Part shown: piece after piece, positions 52,262-61,390 of the stretch
How positions within the stretch are numbered: position 1 is the stretch's first letter
Layout of the letters: every line of letters starts with the position of its first letter
Assembly: GCA_902775375.1 (NCBI GenBank)
Contig: CACYLU010000008.1
Span: forward strand, 108,829-172,828
Length of the DNA: 64,000 nt
Source of the DNA: an uncultured Bacteroidales bacterium
GTDB lineage: Bacteria > Bacteroidota > Bacteroidia > Bacteroidales > Bacteroidaceae
Direction of reading: 5' to 3'
Program-made: the position numbers and the translations under genes
The notes under the pieces: generated by a model
Database searches by the model: none
Told to the model about the DNA's origin: nothing
What the model saw: the letters and a program-made list of their open reading frames with translations, nothing else

Positions 52262-55237
52262 TTATGCATTTACTTCTTCTTCCTTCTCTTTCTTCTTATC
52301 AGTCATCTTAATAATCTGATAAGCGATAGGAGATGCAATAAAGAGTGAAGACATCGTACCAAAGATAACACCCAGGATCATAGCGAATGCGAAGCTGCGG
52401 ATAGATTCACCACCAAGGATGAAGATACACAACAGCACAATCAGCGTACTTACTGAGGTATTGATGGTACGTGCAAGAGTAGAGCTCAATGAATCATTGA
52501 ACACTTGCAGCATGCCACGCTTACGATACAATTGAGTAAACTCACGTACACGGTCGAAGATAACCACCTTATCGTTGATAGAGTAACCAATAGCTGTCAA
52601 CACAGCACCAATAAAGGTCTGGTCAACCTCCAAAGAGAATGGCAGGATACCCCAGAACATTGAGTAAGCACCCAAGATGATAGAGGTATCGAGAATCAAT
52701 GCACCCGTTGCCCCAATAGAATATGCCACATTGTAGAAACGGATGAGGATATAGATACCGATAGCAATCAAAGCCAGAACGACTGACCAGATAGCTGAGT
52801 AAGTAATATCTTCAGCAATACTTGGACCTACTTTCTGTGAACTGATAATACTACCACCAGTGTAGTTATCACGGTCAATGAATGTGTCGAGTGAGATATT
52901 CTGTGTCAGCAAAGGTTTCACTGCCTCATACAGACGACTTTCAATCTCAGAATCTACGTTCTGGCCATCCTCATTGATACGGTAGTTAGTACTGATACGA
53001 ACGGTACGGCCATCGGTACCTACAGCAATAACACTCACATTGGCATCTTCAAAGCTGTCTGCAACCAAAGCACGAACGTCTTCTGGCTCAACAGCATTTT
53101 CAAACTGCACGTTGAAGTTACGACCACCAGTGAAGTCGATACTACGACTCAAACCACGGATTGCCATGAAACCGATGCAGATGAGGAAGATCACACCACC
53201 GATTGTCAGCCAACGTTTGCGAGGACCCATGAAGTCGAAGTGCACGTTGGTCATCAAGTTCTTTGAAATGCTGGTTGTAAATGTAAGGTTCAACAACTTA
53301 TCCTTACCCATGAAGTACTCATATACCAAACGGGTCATGAACACTGCGGTAAAGAAGGAGATACAGATACCTATAATCAAAGTGGTTGCAAAACCACGGA
53401 TAGGACCTGTACCGAAGTTGAACAAGATAATACCAGTCAACAAAGAAGTGATGTTAGAGTCGAAGATAGCACTAAATGCATTCTTATAACCTGCTGCCAA
53501 GGCATCCTTAGTACCCTTGCCGGCACGCAACTCTTCTTTTGTACGTTCATATATCAGCACGTTGGCATCCACTGCCATACCCAAAGTCAGCACCATACCG
53601 GCAATACCAGACATAGTCAAAGCTGCCTGGAATGATGACAAGATACCCAAGGTAAAGAACAAGTTCATGATCAACGCACCATTAGCAATCATACCAGGTA
53701 CGAGGCCATACATTGAGCACATGTAAACCATCAACAGGATCAATGCCACAATGAATGAGATGATACCTGCATTGATAGATGCCTGACCCAGAGAAGGACC
53801 TACGATATCTTCCTGAACAATGTGTGCAGGAGCAGGCATCTTACCAGACTTCAGCACGTTTGCCAAGTCCTTTGACTGCTCAGGAGTAAAGTTACCAGTA
53901 ATTTCTGAGTTACCACCTGTAATCTCACTATTCACACGAGGAGCAGAATATACGTAGTCATCCAAAACGATAGCGATACTGTGGCCAATGTTCTGCTTGG
54001 TCAGCTGAGCCCAACGGCGAGAACCGTCAGAGTTCATGCTCATGTTCACAGCTGGCTTTCCGTACTGGTCGTACTTATCGCTGGCATCAACCACAACGTC
54101 ACCCTCCAAAGGAGCCTTGCCGTTACGCTGAGTTGATTTAATAGCATACAACTCATATGTCTGCTTCTTAGGATCCAAGTCAGATGGAGCAACACCCCAT
54201 TTCAGGCGAAGGTCTTTTGGCAATTCAGCCTGCACCTCAGGCATAGCCAAGTAACGGTTCACCTCAGCGGTATCTCTTGCGTTAGCATATGCTACAATAC
54301 TACCCTGACCAGCGAATACCTGAAGGATAGACAGCAATGGATGATCACGCTTGAGTTGAGCCAAATCAGCTGTATTGGCCTCACCACGAATAGCTGCAGC
54401 CAAACTGTCTGAAGTGCTGACTGGAGCAACCTCAGCAGGAGCAGCCTCTTCAGTAGTTTCCGTGGTAGTTAGAATATTGTGCAACTTTGCGTCGGCTGAC
54501 TGCAGGTAAGGAGCGATATCCTGAGCCTCATAGGTTTCCCAGAACTCAAGGTTAGCAGAACCTTGCAGCAACTTTCTTACACGAGCAGGTTCCTTGATAC
54601 CAGGCAACTCAACCATGATACGGCCCAAGCTACCAGTAAGTGTCTGAATGTTTGGCTGTACCACACCGAAGCGGTCGATACGGGTACGCAATACGTTGAA
54701 AGAATTGTCAACAGCTGCCTTTACCTCTTCACGTAACACGCGCTCTACTTCCTGATCGGTTGAACGCTGTGTCACCTTGTCTTTCAACTGCTGGGTAGCA
54801 AATATCTGGGCAAGTGGCTGACCAGGAGCCAGATTATGATACTCCCTAATAAATAATGTAATCACATCATCCTGACTGTTGACAGCTTCTTTTGCTGCAT
54901 TGCTCAATGCTTCATTGAACGCAGCATCGGTCTTGTTGTCAGACAGGACCTTGATAACGTCGGGTACTGACACTTCGAGGATGACGTTCATACCACCCTT
55001 CAAGTCAAGACCCAAACTGATTCCCATCTCGCGGCAATCCTTCAAAGTCCAGTTTCCAAAGTAAACCTTCTCATTTGCAAGAGAATCTAAGTAAGCCTGC
55101 TCTACTGCTGCATCACCATTAGCAATCTGTTTTGCTTTGTTGTCGTAGTAACGAACAACGGCAGAGAATGACAGATAGAACAGACAAACCAAAATCAGCA
55201 AGACGGAAATGATCTTAATAAATCCTTTGTTCTGCAT
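52262..55237 (-). CDS. secDF: Protein translocase SecDF, fused
   Basis: The 991-residue inner-membrane protein uses the proton gradient to pull preproteins through SecYEG. The SecD half (about 1-650) has a first membrane helix, the P1 head domain with MGISLGLDLKGGMNVILE, and a five-helix bundle (GIAGMVLTLGMAVDANVLIYERTKEELRAGKG, with the key Asp). The SecF half (about 670-991) has IDFTGGRNFNVQF and TAIGYSINDKVVIFDRVRE. An unusual insert of about 60 residues with Ala/Glu-rich sequence (TEEAAPAEVAPVSTSDSL) lies near residue 270 in P1. Confidence 0.97.
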   Translation of the reverse strand: MQNKGFIKIISVLLILVCLFYLSFSAVVRYYDNKAKQIANGDAAVEQAYLDSLANEKVYFGNWTLKDCREMGISLGLDLKGGMNVILEVSVPDVIKVLSDNKTDAAFNEALSNAAKEAVNSQDDVITLFIREYHNLAPGQPLAQIFATQQLKDKVTQRSTDQEVERVLREEVKAAVDNSFNVLRTRIDRFGVVQPNIQTLTGSLGRIMVELPGIKEPARVRKLLQGSANLEFWETYEAQDIAPYLQSADAKLHNILTTTETTEEAAPAEVAPVSTSDSLAAAIRGEANTADLAQLKRDHPLLSILQVFAGQGSIVAYANARDTAEVNRYLAMPEVQAELPKDLRLKWGVAPSDLDPKKQTYELYAIKSTQRNGKAPLEGDVVVDASDKYDQYGKPAVNMSMNSDGSRRWAQLTKQNIGHSIAIVLDDYVYSAPRVNSEITGGNSEITGNFTPEQSKDLANVLKSGKMPAPAHIVQEDIVGPSLGQASINAGIISFIVALILLMVYMCSMYGLVPGMIANGALIMNLFFTLGILSSFQAALTMSGIAGMVLTLGMAVDANVLIYERTKEELRAGKGTKDALAAGYKNAFSAIFDSNITSLLTGIILFNFGTGPIRGFATTLIIGICISFFTAVFMTRLVYEYFMGKDKLLNLTFTTSISKNLMTNVHFDFMGPRKRWLTIGGVIFLICIGFMAIRGLSRSIDFTGGRNFNVQFENAVEPEDVRALVADSFEDANVSVIAVGTDGRTVRISTNYRINEDGQNVDSEIESRLYEAVKPLLTQNISLDTFIDRDNYTGGSIISSQKVGPSIAEDITYSAIWSVVLALIAIGIYILIRFYNVAYSIGATGALILDTSIILGAYSMFWGILPFSLEVDQTFIGAVLTAIGYSINDKVVIFDRVREFTQLYRKRGMLQVFNDSLSSTLARTINTSVSTLIVLLCIFILGGESIRSFAFAMILGVIFGTMSSLFIASPIAYQIIKMTDKKKEKEEEVNA

Positions 55238-55291
55238 CTTAGATTTGAGTTAATTTTATATATTTTTATTATTTTCGACTTTACAAAGCCG

Positions 55292-55299
55292 CAAAGTTA
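55292..55299 (-). promoter_or_regulatory. -7 box of secDF
   Basis: TAACTTTG on the minus strand, 54 bp before the start. TTTG at 55325-55322 is 22 bp upstream, one base longer than usual. Confidence 0.7.
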
Positions 55300-55339
55300 G
55301 TTGTTTTTTTTCATTTATCCGCAAAAGTGAGCCAAATAT

Positions 55340-56440
55340 TTAATTTTTTTCTACATACGCCCATATTGGATAGTGGTCTGAGGCATCAATTGAGGAGTCA
55401 ACAGTGCAGTTTGAGGTTTTTAGTCCTGCACTAACAAGAATATTGTCGATTCTGAACAAGAATTTGTTTTTATGATAAGAAATGCCCAATCCGCGCCCCG
55501 ATTCAACAAAAGCATCGTTCAAGGTCCGAGTAAGGGTGTGATGGGTATAAGAGATAGGGATGTCATTGAAGTCGCCACATACCATAACATATTTATAGGG
55601 GTGGCGTTTTAGATAGTTGGCTATGGAATCAGCTTGCGGTGCCCTGATAGCAGAAGCCTCAGCTAACTTCTTTACCAATACCCTCAAGCCTGCCTTCACT
55701 TGCTCTGTTTCATGTTTCTCTATCATCTGCTCGTACATCTCTTTATCCTCTGAAGTCAGTTTGTTGGACTCCAGATGACAATTAATCAGCAACAATGTAT
55801 CAAGTCCCCACTTCAATTGATAGGCCATTGCCCCATTATTACTGCTTTCCATTGCTATACGCTCTGTTTTGAGAACGGGCAACTTAGAATATACAGCCAT
55901 ATAAGGCAGTGGCTTCTTGCCGTCAGCCGTTTTACCTGACCTATAAGGGTAGTCAGACAGAGCCTTGTCTACATCTTTTTGTGTGACATAGCGGCTATTA
56001 CTACTTACTGTATGTTCTTGCAGACAAATGATATCAGCCTCACTCGACTTTAAATAATCAAGTACTGCATTCTTGCCATTACTCTTGACCATACTGCTAA
56101 AACTCATAGTGTTGTAGGAAAGAAGTTTTATACTGCCCTCTGACTGCTTAGTACTAGTTAAGTTAAGAGGAAAATACGTGGAAAGTTGTGAGTAACACAT
56201 TGCTAAACCAGCCAAAGGCACCAACGCAACCTTAAACCTCCTGAAAAGCAAAAGTAATAACAGCAACAATAAGTTAATGACTACCAGCAAAGGAAAAACA
56301 AAGCCTGCCAATGATAAAACAGAATGTTTTACAGGTTGGACGATAGATGGGCTAAAAGCCGAAAACAATAGCAGGAATGCGACCAGCAAAATGACTATCC
56401 ACACTATAAGCGACAAGATTTTACCCAAGCCTTTCATCAC
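55340..56440 (-). CDS. Membrane-anchored endonuclease/exonuclease/phosphatase-family protein
   Basis: The 366-residue protein has three hydrophobic segments in residues 1-95 and then an EEP-fold domain: KLLSYNTMSF (Asn), IICLQEH (catalytic Glu), LLINCHLES, VMVCGDFNDIP (Asp/Asn) and SDHYPIWAYV (terminal Asp-His). The domain would face the periplasm. The family covers nucleases and phosphodiesterases of lipids, and a membrane anchor favours a lipid or phosphodiester substrate in the envelope. It starts 1 bp after the rhomboid stop, as third gene of the operon. Confidence 0.87.
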   Translation of the reverse strand: MMKGLGKILSLIVWIVILLVAFLLLFSAFSPSIVQPVKHSVLSLAGFVFPLLVVINLLLLLLLLLFRRFKVALVPLAGLAMCYSQLSTYFPLNLTSTKQSEGSIKLLSYNTMSFSSMVKSNGKNAVLDYLKSSEADIICLQEHTVSSNSRYVTQKDVDKALSDYPYRSGKTADGKKPLPYMAVYSKLPVLKTERIAMESSNNGAMAYQLKWGLDTLLLINCHLESNKLTSEDKEMYEQMIEKHETEQVKAGLRVLVKKLAEASAIRAPQADSIANYLKRHPYKYVMVCGDFNDIPISYTHHTLTRTLNDAFVESGRGLGISYHKNKFLFRIDNILVSAGLKTSNCTVDSSIDASDHYPIWAYVEKN

Positions 56441-57382
56441 TTAGCGTATGCTGGCATTAAACAATTCTTTCTTTTCCTCTTCAGTCAAGCCCTGATAGCC
56501 CGATTGCTTAATCTTTTCGCGTATTTCATTAATGCGCGCCTGCTTGTCGGCTTGCTGGGAGTTACGCTCATCAGCAGTTTGCACACGCTCAGTATCAGGG
56601 TTCACCTTCGCATCAGCATTTTCAGCTGATTTCCCACCGTAATTGACTTTCATCTTTGGCTTATGAGACTTAAGAGAAATAACCGATGGGTTAGAGCAGA
56701 AATCAAGGACTTTATTTATATAGCGAGTTAAGTCAGTACCCCTGCTTAGCATATAGGCAAAGAGTAAACCACCTAAAGCCCCACCCAAGTGAGCTACATG
56801 CCCCCCTGCATTGTCAGCTGTTATAAAGAGCAAGTCCAGTCCGATGACTACTAAAGCAAAGTATTTAAGGGGTATACTGCCAAGAAATATAAGGTTCACA
56901 CGATAATCGGGTTCCCGATAAGCAACAGCTGCCACAATGGCCAACACTGCTGCCGAAGCTCCTAACATGAAAGAATAATCAGCATAGGGTGTAAAAAATG
57001 GGAAAACGCTGTAGGCAAGTAAGTAAAGCAAAGCACCACAGATGCCTCCCCACAGGTATAGGCCTCTGAGATGACGGGCAGAGAAAAAGTATAGAAATAG
57101 TTGACCAAACCAATACAGCCACAGCATATTAAACAGCAGATGCATTACCCCTGCGTGCATAAACATATAGGTAATAATGGCCCAAGGCTGCCGCAAGAAC
57201 TGAGTAAGTGAAGCAGGCATCTCCAGCCATTGCAGCCAGTCAGAAATGCTGATATTAAATAGCATCAGCACAATCTGTACCAAGGTAAAGGCAAGGAACA
57301 CTGCCACATTGATAAATATCAGCCTAATATGTACCTCGCCCCTTTGGAAGAGATTCTTTAGATCATTGATAATAGTAGCCAT
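56441..57382 (-). CDS. Rhomboid-family intramembrane serine protease (long form)
   Basis: The 313-residue protein has six membrane helices in residues 20-215. Catalytic Ser143 is in LGASAAVLAI and His198 in HVAHLGGALGG; the HAGVMHLLFNMLWLYWFG loop/TM2 motif is also present. A soluble, charged tail of about 95 residues follows (DTERVQTADERNSQQADKQARINEIREKIKQSGYQGLTEEEKKELF). It overlaps the first rhomboid gene by 20 bp. It should cleave membrane-anchored proteins within the bilayer. Confidence 0.92.
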   Translation of the reverse strand: MATIINDLKNLFQRGEVHIRLIFINVAVFLAFTLVQIVLMLFNISISDWLQWLEMPASLTQFLRQPWAIITYMFMHAGVMHLLFNMLWLYWFGQLFLYFFSARHLRGLYLWGGICGALLYLLAYSVFPFFTPYADYSFMLGASAAVLAIVAAVAYREPDYRVNLIFLGSIPLKYFALVVIGLDLLFITADNAGGHVAHLGGALGGLLFAYMLSRGTDLTRYINKVLDFCSNPSVISLKSHKPKMKVNYGGKSAENADAKVNPDTERVQTADERNSQQADKQARINEIREKIKQSGYQGLTEEEKKELFNASIR

Positions 57383-58043
57383 TATTCTTGTGCTTATTAC
57401 GCCAATATCTTATTAATATATAGCCGAATATCATACCTCCCAGATGGGCAAAGTGAGCTACATTATCGTACAGGCTTAAGCCCTCTAAAAGTTCAATCAC
57501 TGCATAAAATGCCACGAAATACTTCGCCTTGATAGGCATAGGTAACGGAAAAATGAAAATCTTTTCTTCAGGAAAGGTCATACCGAAACCTAGCAAGATA
57601 CCATATACGGCACCTGAGGCTCCGACAGTAGTCAACTGGTTGAGATACTCATCCATACTCACCACAGCATAGCCAATATTAACCTGTGTATAATGGGAAA
57701 GTTCAACCACATACTGCACATATTGCACCAGTTCCTGAACTAAACCTGCGCCGATGCCACACACTAAATAGAAAAAAAGAAACCTCTCACTGCCCCACAC
57801 GCGCTCCATTATGCGACCAAACATCCATACAGCAAACATATTGAAGAAAACATGCATGAAACTTCCATGCATAAACATGTAAGTGAACAGTTGCCACACT
57901 CTGAAGTCGCTCGCCATAAAGAAATGCAAACCAAGATAGTCAGACAAATCTATTCCGAGGCGCATTTGCAGCACCACGGTGGCCAAATACATCAGCACAT
58001 TGATGATGAGCAGATTTTTGGTAATTGTTGGTAAGTTATTCAT
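57363..58043 (-). CDS. Rhomboid-family intramembrane serine protease (short form)
   Basis: The 226-residue protein has six membrane helices, catalytic Ser143 in VGASGAVYGILLGF and His200 in HFAHLGGMIFGY, plus HGSFMHVFFNMFAVWMFG in TM2. It has no soluble tail. The catalytic serine is at the same residue number as in the downstream paralogue, which points to an old tandem duplication. First gene of the rhomboid-rhomboid-EEP operon behind a TATTTTTG box. Confidence 0.93.
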   Translation of the reverse strand: MNNLPTITKNLLIINVLMYLATVVLQMRLGIDLSDYLGLHFFMASDFRVWQLFTYMFMHGSFMHVFFNMFAVWMFGRIMERVWGSERFLFFYLVCGIGAGLVQELVQYVQYVVELSHYTQVNIGYAVVSMDEYLNQLTTVGASGAVYGILLGFGMTFPEEKIFIFPLPMPIKAKYFVAFYAVIELLEGLSLYDNVAHFAHLGGMIFGYILIRYWRNKHKNNGYYYQ

Positions 58044-58064
58044 TCAATCATAGTAAAAACACTG

Positions 58065-58072
58065 CAAAAATA
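58065..58072 (-). promoter_or_regulatory. -7 box of the rhomboid operon
   Basis: TATTTTTG on the minus strand, 21 bp before the start at 58043. The -33 box is weak. Confidence 0.65.
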
Positions 58073-58153
58073 GCAATAAAATCAATGTAAAGCTATAAAA
58101 GACCCATAGATTAATAATTTTTCCCTTTTAAGTGCAAAATTTTTAAGCGTTTA

Positions 58154-58185
58154 TTTGATTAAATAAAAAATATAATATACATTTG
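58154..58185 (+). promoter_or_regulatory. Promoter of the HU gene
   Basis: TTTG (58154-58157), 20 bp, TACATTTG (58178-58185). A leader of about 55 nt ending in a long T-run precedes the ATG. Confidence 0.85.
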
Positions 58186-58248
58186 TTGCCATAAAAAGGA
58201 ATTGAATATCATATAGACTTTTATTTGTAATCTTTTTTTTATAGTATT

Positions 58249-58512
58249 ATGAACAAATCAGAACTTGTAAGTGCAATTGCTGCTGAGTCAGGCCTGACCA
58301 AGGCTGACTCAAAGAAAGCGCTGGATGCTGCTGTAGCAGCTGTCAGCAAAGCGTTAAAAGGTGGTGACAAAGTTACCCTAGTTGGTTTTGGAACATTCTC
58401 TGTAGCTAAGAGAGCTGCTCGTCAGGGCATCAATCCTGCTACTAAGAAGGCTATCACAATCCCAGCAAAGAGCGTTGTTAAGTTTAAGGCTGGTTCAGAG
58501 CTGGAGCTGTAA
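58249..58512 (+). CDS. HU-family DNA-binding protein
   Basis: The 87-residue histone-like protein bends and packs DNA. It has the dimer core (MNKSELVSAIAAESGLTKADSKKALDAAVAAVSKALKGGDKVTLVGFGTF), the DNA-binding beta arm with RAARQGINPATKKAITIPAKSV and the closing KFKAGSELEL. Its length is slightly shorter than the 90 residues of E. coli HU. Strong consensus promoter and AT-rich leader fit high expression. Confidence 0.96.
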   Translation: MNKSELVSAIAAESGLTKADSKKALDAAVAAVSKALKGGDKVTLVGFGTFSVAKRAARQGINPATKKAITIPAKSVVKFKAGSELEL

Positions 58513-58539
58513 CAATTCAGCATCAGTAAAAACACTCTA

Positions 58540-58578
58540 AACAGGAGGCGCCATAAAGGAATGGTGCCTCTTGTTTTA
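58540..58578 (+). terminator. Terminator after the HU gene
   Basis: 15-bp imperfect stem (AACAGGAGGCGCCAT with ATGGTGCCTCTTGTT) followed by TTT. It ends 10 bp before the next ATG, so the glycosyltransferase genes may depend on read-through or an unseen promoter. Confidence 0.8.
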
Positions 58579-58588
58579 CCATTATATC

Positions 58589-59851
58589 ATGCGGGTACTA
58601 TTAGTCAACACATCTGAGCGAATAGGAGGCGCTGCCATTTCTTGCGGACGCCTCATGGAGGCTTTGAAGAAAAATGGCATCAAAGCTAAGATGCTTGTTC
58701 GCGACAAGCAGACAGACGAGATTGCCGTTGTACCCCTGCCCCATAGTTGGAAACTTCTGTGGAAGTTCTTGTGGGAACGTTTCCGCATTTGGATGGCCAA
58801 TGGTTTCCACAGACAAAACCTTTTCAAAGTGGACATTGCTAATGCAGGCAATGACATCACTCAATTCCCAGAGTTCCAACAAGCTGATATCATCCATCTT
58901 CATTGGATAAACCAGGGAATGCTGTCATTAAAAGGTATTAGAAAGATACTGGAATCAGGCAAACCCATTGTATGGACTATGCATGACATGTGGCCCTGCA
59001 CAGGTATTTGCCACCATGCTCGCGATTGTGAAGGTTATCTTAATAATTGCGGAAATTGTCAGTACCTACTCAAGCCTTCTAAGCACGATCTCTCTTATAG
59101 CGTTTACCAGAAAAAGAAAAAATACCTGGCCAACCATCACATCAGCTTCGTTGCTTGTAGTCAATGGATGGAAAGCCAAGCCCGTAAGAGTTCGCTTTTG
59201 CAAGGTCAATATATCGTGAGTATTCCCAATCCTATTAACACCAGTATTTTCCGTCCAGGAAACAAGCAGGAAGCTCGTCTTCGTTGCCTACTGCCACAAG
59301 ACATGAAACTCATTCTCTTCGGTTCAGTGAAGATTACTGACAAGCGTAAGGGAGTACTCTACTTTATCGATTCTTGTAAATTATTGGCTGAACAACATCC
59401 TGAACTCAAAGAGCAAATCGGCGTAGTAGTTCTGGGCAATCGCTCCGACTATCTTAGTAACCAACTACCATTCAAAGTGTTCCCGCATGAGTTTTTGATG
59501 GATGACCATAGGATTGCCGATATATACAATAGTGTGGATCTATACGCTACCCCTTCGTTGGAAGAGAACTTGCCTAATACCATCATGGAAGCGATGGCTT
59601 GTGGTGTCCCCTGTGTAGGATTCAACGTGGGAGGTATCCCTGAGATGATTGATCATCTACACAATGGGTATGTAGCAGAATATAAATCGACAGAAGATTT
59701 TACCAACGGCATCAAATGGATTCTCAGTGCACCAGATTACCAAGACTTGTCTGCAGAGGCAGCAAGAAAAGTGCAGACACATTATTCAAGTCGTATTATC
59801 GCACAAAAATACATACAAGTATATAACAAGCTATTAGGCTCTTATGAATGA
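58589..59851 (+). CDS. GT-B glycosyltransferase (family 4-like)
   Basis: The 420-residue protein transfers a sugar from a nucleotide donor, probably for surface polysaccharide. The N-terminal Rossmann half starts MRVLLVNTSERIGGAAISCGRL; a cysteine-rich segment (MHDMWPCTGICHHARDCEGYLNNCGNCQYL) is typical of a Bacteroidetes subgroup. The C-terminal half has the E-x7-E donor motif in SLEENLPNTIMEAMACGVP and GGIPEMIDH. The ATG at 58589 is chosen; an in-frame TTG 18 bp earlier lies inside the terminator. Overlaps the next gene by 8 bp. Confidence 0.9.
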   Translation: MRVLLVNTSERIGGAAISCGRLMEALKKNGIKAKMLVRDKQTDEIAVVPLPHSWKLLWKFLWERFRIWMANGFHRQNLFKVDIANAGNDITQFPEFQQADIIHLHWINQGMLSLKGIRKILESGKPIVWTMHDMWPCTGICHHARDCEGYLNNCGNCQYLLKPSKHDLSYSVYQKKKKYLANHHISFVACSQWMESQARKSSLLQGQYIVSIPNPINTSIFRPGNKQEARLRCLLPQDMKLILFGSVKITDKRKGVLYFIDSCKLLAEQHPELKEQIGVVVLGNRSDYLSNQLPFKVFPHEFLMDDHRIADIYNSVDLYATPSLEENLPNTIMEAMACGVPCVGFNVGGIPEMIDHLHNGYVAEYKSTEDFTNGIKWILSAPDYQDLSAEAARKVQTHYSSRIIAQKYIQVYNKLLGSYE

Positions 59852-60587
59852 GATAGTACCTACTTTCAGCATCATCACTGTAACCTACAATGCGGCGGCA
59901 ACCATTGAGGCAACTTTGCTAAGTGTCAGGCAACAGACATACCGCCATTTTGAACATCTCATCATAGACGGCGCATCAAAAGATAATACCTTATATATAA
60001 TATATAAATATAAAGACGACACCATAAAAGTATTCAGCGAACCAGACAAGGGATTATATGATGCCATGAACAAAGGAATTCGTATGGCCTCTTGTGACTA
60101 CCTCTGCTTCCTCAATGCTGGCGACACCTTCCATGAAGTAGATACGTTGGAGAAAATAGCAAACACTATTTCCACAACACCTCATGGGCTTCCCTCTATT
60201 TTATATGGCGAAACAGCTATAGTCAATGCAGAAAGACAGTTCCTTCACATGCGGCGCCACAAGGCTCCAGATGTTTTGACCTGGAAGAGTTTCCAACAAG
60301 GCATGCTGGTTTGCCATCAGGCCTTCTTAGTAAAACGGACTCTGGCAGAACCCTATAACTTACAATACAAGTATTCGTCCGACTTCGACTGGTGCATCCG
60401 TATGATGAAAAAGGCGGATGTTATCAGCAACACCCACCTTATTCTTATTGATTACCTCGATGAGGGAATGACCACACGTCATCACAAGGAATCTCTCATA
60501 GAGCGTTTACGCATTATGGCCAAGCACTATGGCTGGTGCAAGACACTCATAATGCATCTATGGTTTGCTATCAGGCTTTTAAGATAG
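59844..60587 (+). CDS. Family 2 glycosyltransferase
   Basis: The 247-residue GT-A enzyme shows FSIITVTYNAAATIEATLLSVRQQTYRHFEHLIIDGASKDNT (7-49), SEPDKGLYDAMNKGI and the metal-binding region FLNAGDTF (about 89-96) in place of a plain DxD. It is coupled by an 8-bp overlap to the family 4 gene; the two probably act one after the other on the same glycan. Its last 17 bp overlap the end of the convergent sirtuin gene. Confidence 0.9.
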   Translation: MNEIVPTFSIITVTYNAAATIEATLLSVRQQTYRHFEHLIIDGASKDNTLYIIYKYKDDTIKVFSEPDKGLYDAMNKGIRMASCDYLCFLNAGDTFHEVDTLEKIANTISTTPHGLPSILYGETAIVNAERQFLHMRRHKAPDVLTWKSFQQGMLVCHQAFLVKRTLAEPYNLQYKYSSDFDWCIRMMKKADVISNTHLILIDYLDEGMTTRHHKESLIERLRIMAKHYGWCKTLIMHLWFAIRLLR

Positions 60588-61266
60588 ACATCAGCTCCTT
60601 CACACCCTCAGAAGCCCCCTTACGTATCACGTGTATGTTACGGAATGAGTGAGTATCCACAGGTTTAGGGTCAATCAAGTATATCTCAGCACTTTCTGGT
60701 GCATAATGCAACAAGCCTGCAGCTGGATAAACATTCAGGCTGGTACCAATGATAACCAGAATATCAGCTTTCTCTACATAATTAATAGCAGTTTCTATCT
60801 CTGGCACTGCTTCTCCAAACCACACAATAAAGGGGCGTAATTGTGAGCCATCACCTGCTTTATCACCAATGTGAATCTCTTCGCCTGGTTTCAGCTCACG
60901 GATATAGCGAGGATCATTAGGATCACGCTCCGAGCAAGCCTTAGTAAGCTCACCATGCAGATGCACCACATGTGTACTTCCTGCTTTCTCATGCAAATTA
61001 TCCACATTCTGTGTTACCACTGTCACATTGAAATCTTTCTCCAGTTCAGCCACCCCGATATGTCCTTGGTTGGGTTTTACTTTATCAAGCTCATTGCGAC
61101 GCTGATTATAGAAGTCAAGCACCAACTGACGATTGCGCCAATAACCTTCGATGGAAGCCACATCCTCCACTTTATATTGTTCCCACAATCCGCCAGAATC
61201 CCTGAATGTGCTGATGCCACTCTCTGCACTCATACCAGCACCTGTTAGAAATACCAAATTCTTCAT
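60571..61266 (-). CDS. cobB: Sir2-family NAD-dependent protein deacylase lacking the zinc cysteines
   Basis: The 231-residue enzyme removes acyl groups from lysines using NAD. GAGMSAESGISTFRD (9-23), TQNVDNLH (85-92) and the catalytic His104 in LHGEL are present. Tyr53 and Arg56 (FYNQRR) match the class III pair that favours succinyl and malonyl groups. The two CxxC zinc pairs are missing: Cys111 is the only cysteine in that module, which is shortened to about 30 residues. GTSLNVYPAAGLLHYAP closes the NAD site. Specificity is inferred from the YxxR pair. Confidence 0.92.
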   Translation of the reverse strand: MKNLVFLTGAGMSAESGISTFRDSGGLWEQYKVEDVASIEGYWRNRQLVLDFYNQRRNELDKVKPNQGHIGVAELEKDFNVTVVTQNVDNLHEKAGSTHVVHLHGELTKACSERDPNDPRYIRELKPGEEIHIGDKAGDGSQLRPFIVWFGEAVPEIETAINYVEKADILVIIGTSLNVYPAAGLLHYAPESAEIYLIDPKPVDTHSFRNIHVIRKGASEGVKELMSILKA

Positions 61267-61369
61267 ACTTGCGCATTTTTAAGTCACTCAAAAGTATAAA
61301 AAACTATCAAGAAAAGCAATGATAAGATAATTTAAATACATAAATGCCTCAAAATTCAATAAAAAGCAC

Positions 61370-61377
61370 TAACTTTG
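61370..61377 (+). promoter_or_regulatory. -7 box of the FKBP gene pair
   Basis: TAACTTTG. An ATG at 61379 directly follows it and would lie at or before the transcript start, so the ATG at 61391 is preferred. Confidence 0.72.
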
Positions 61378-61390
61378 CATGCTTTTTATA

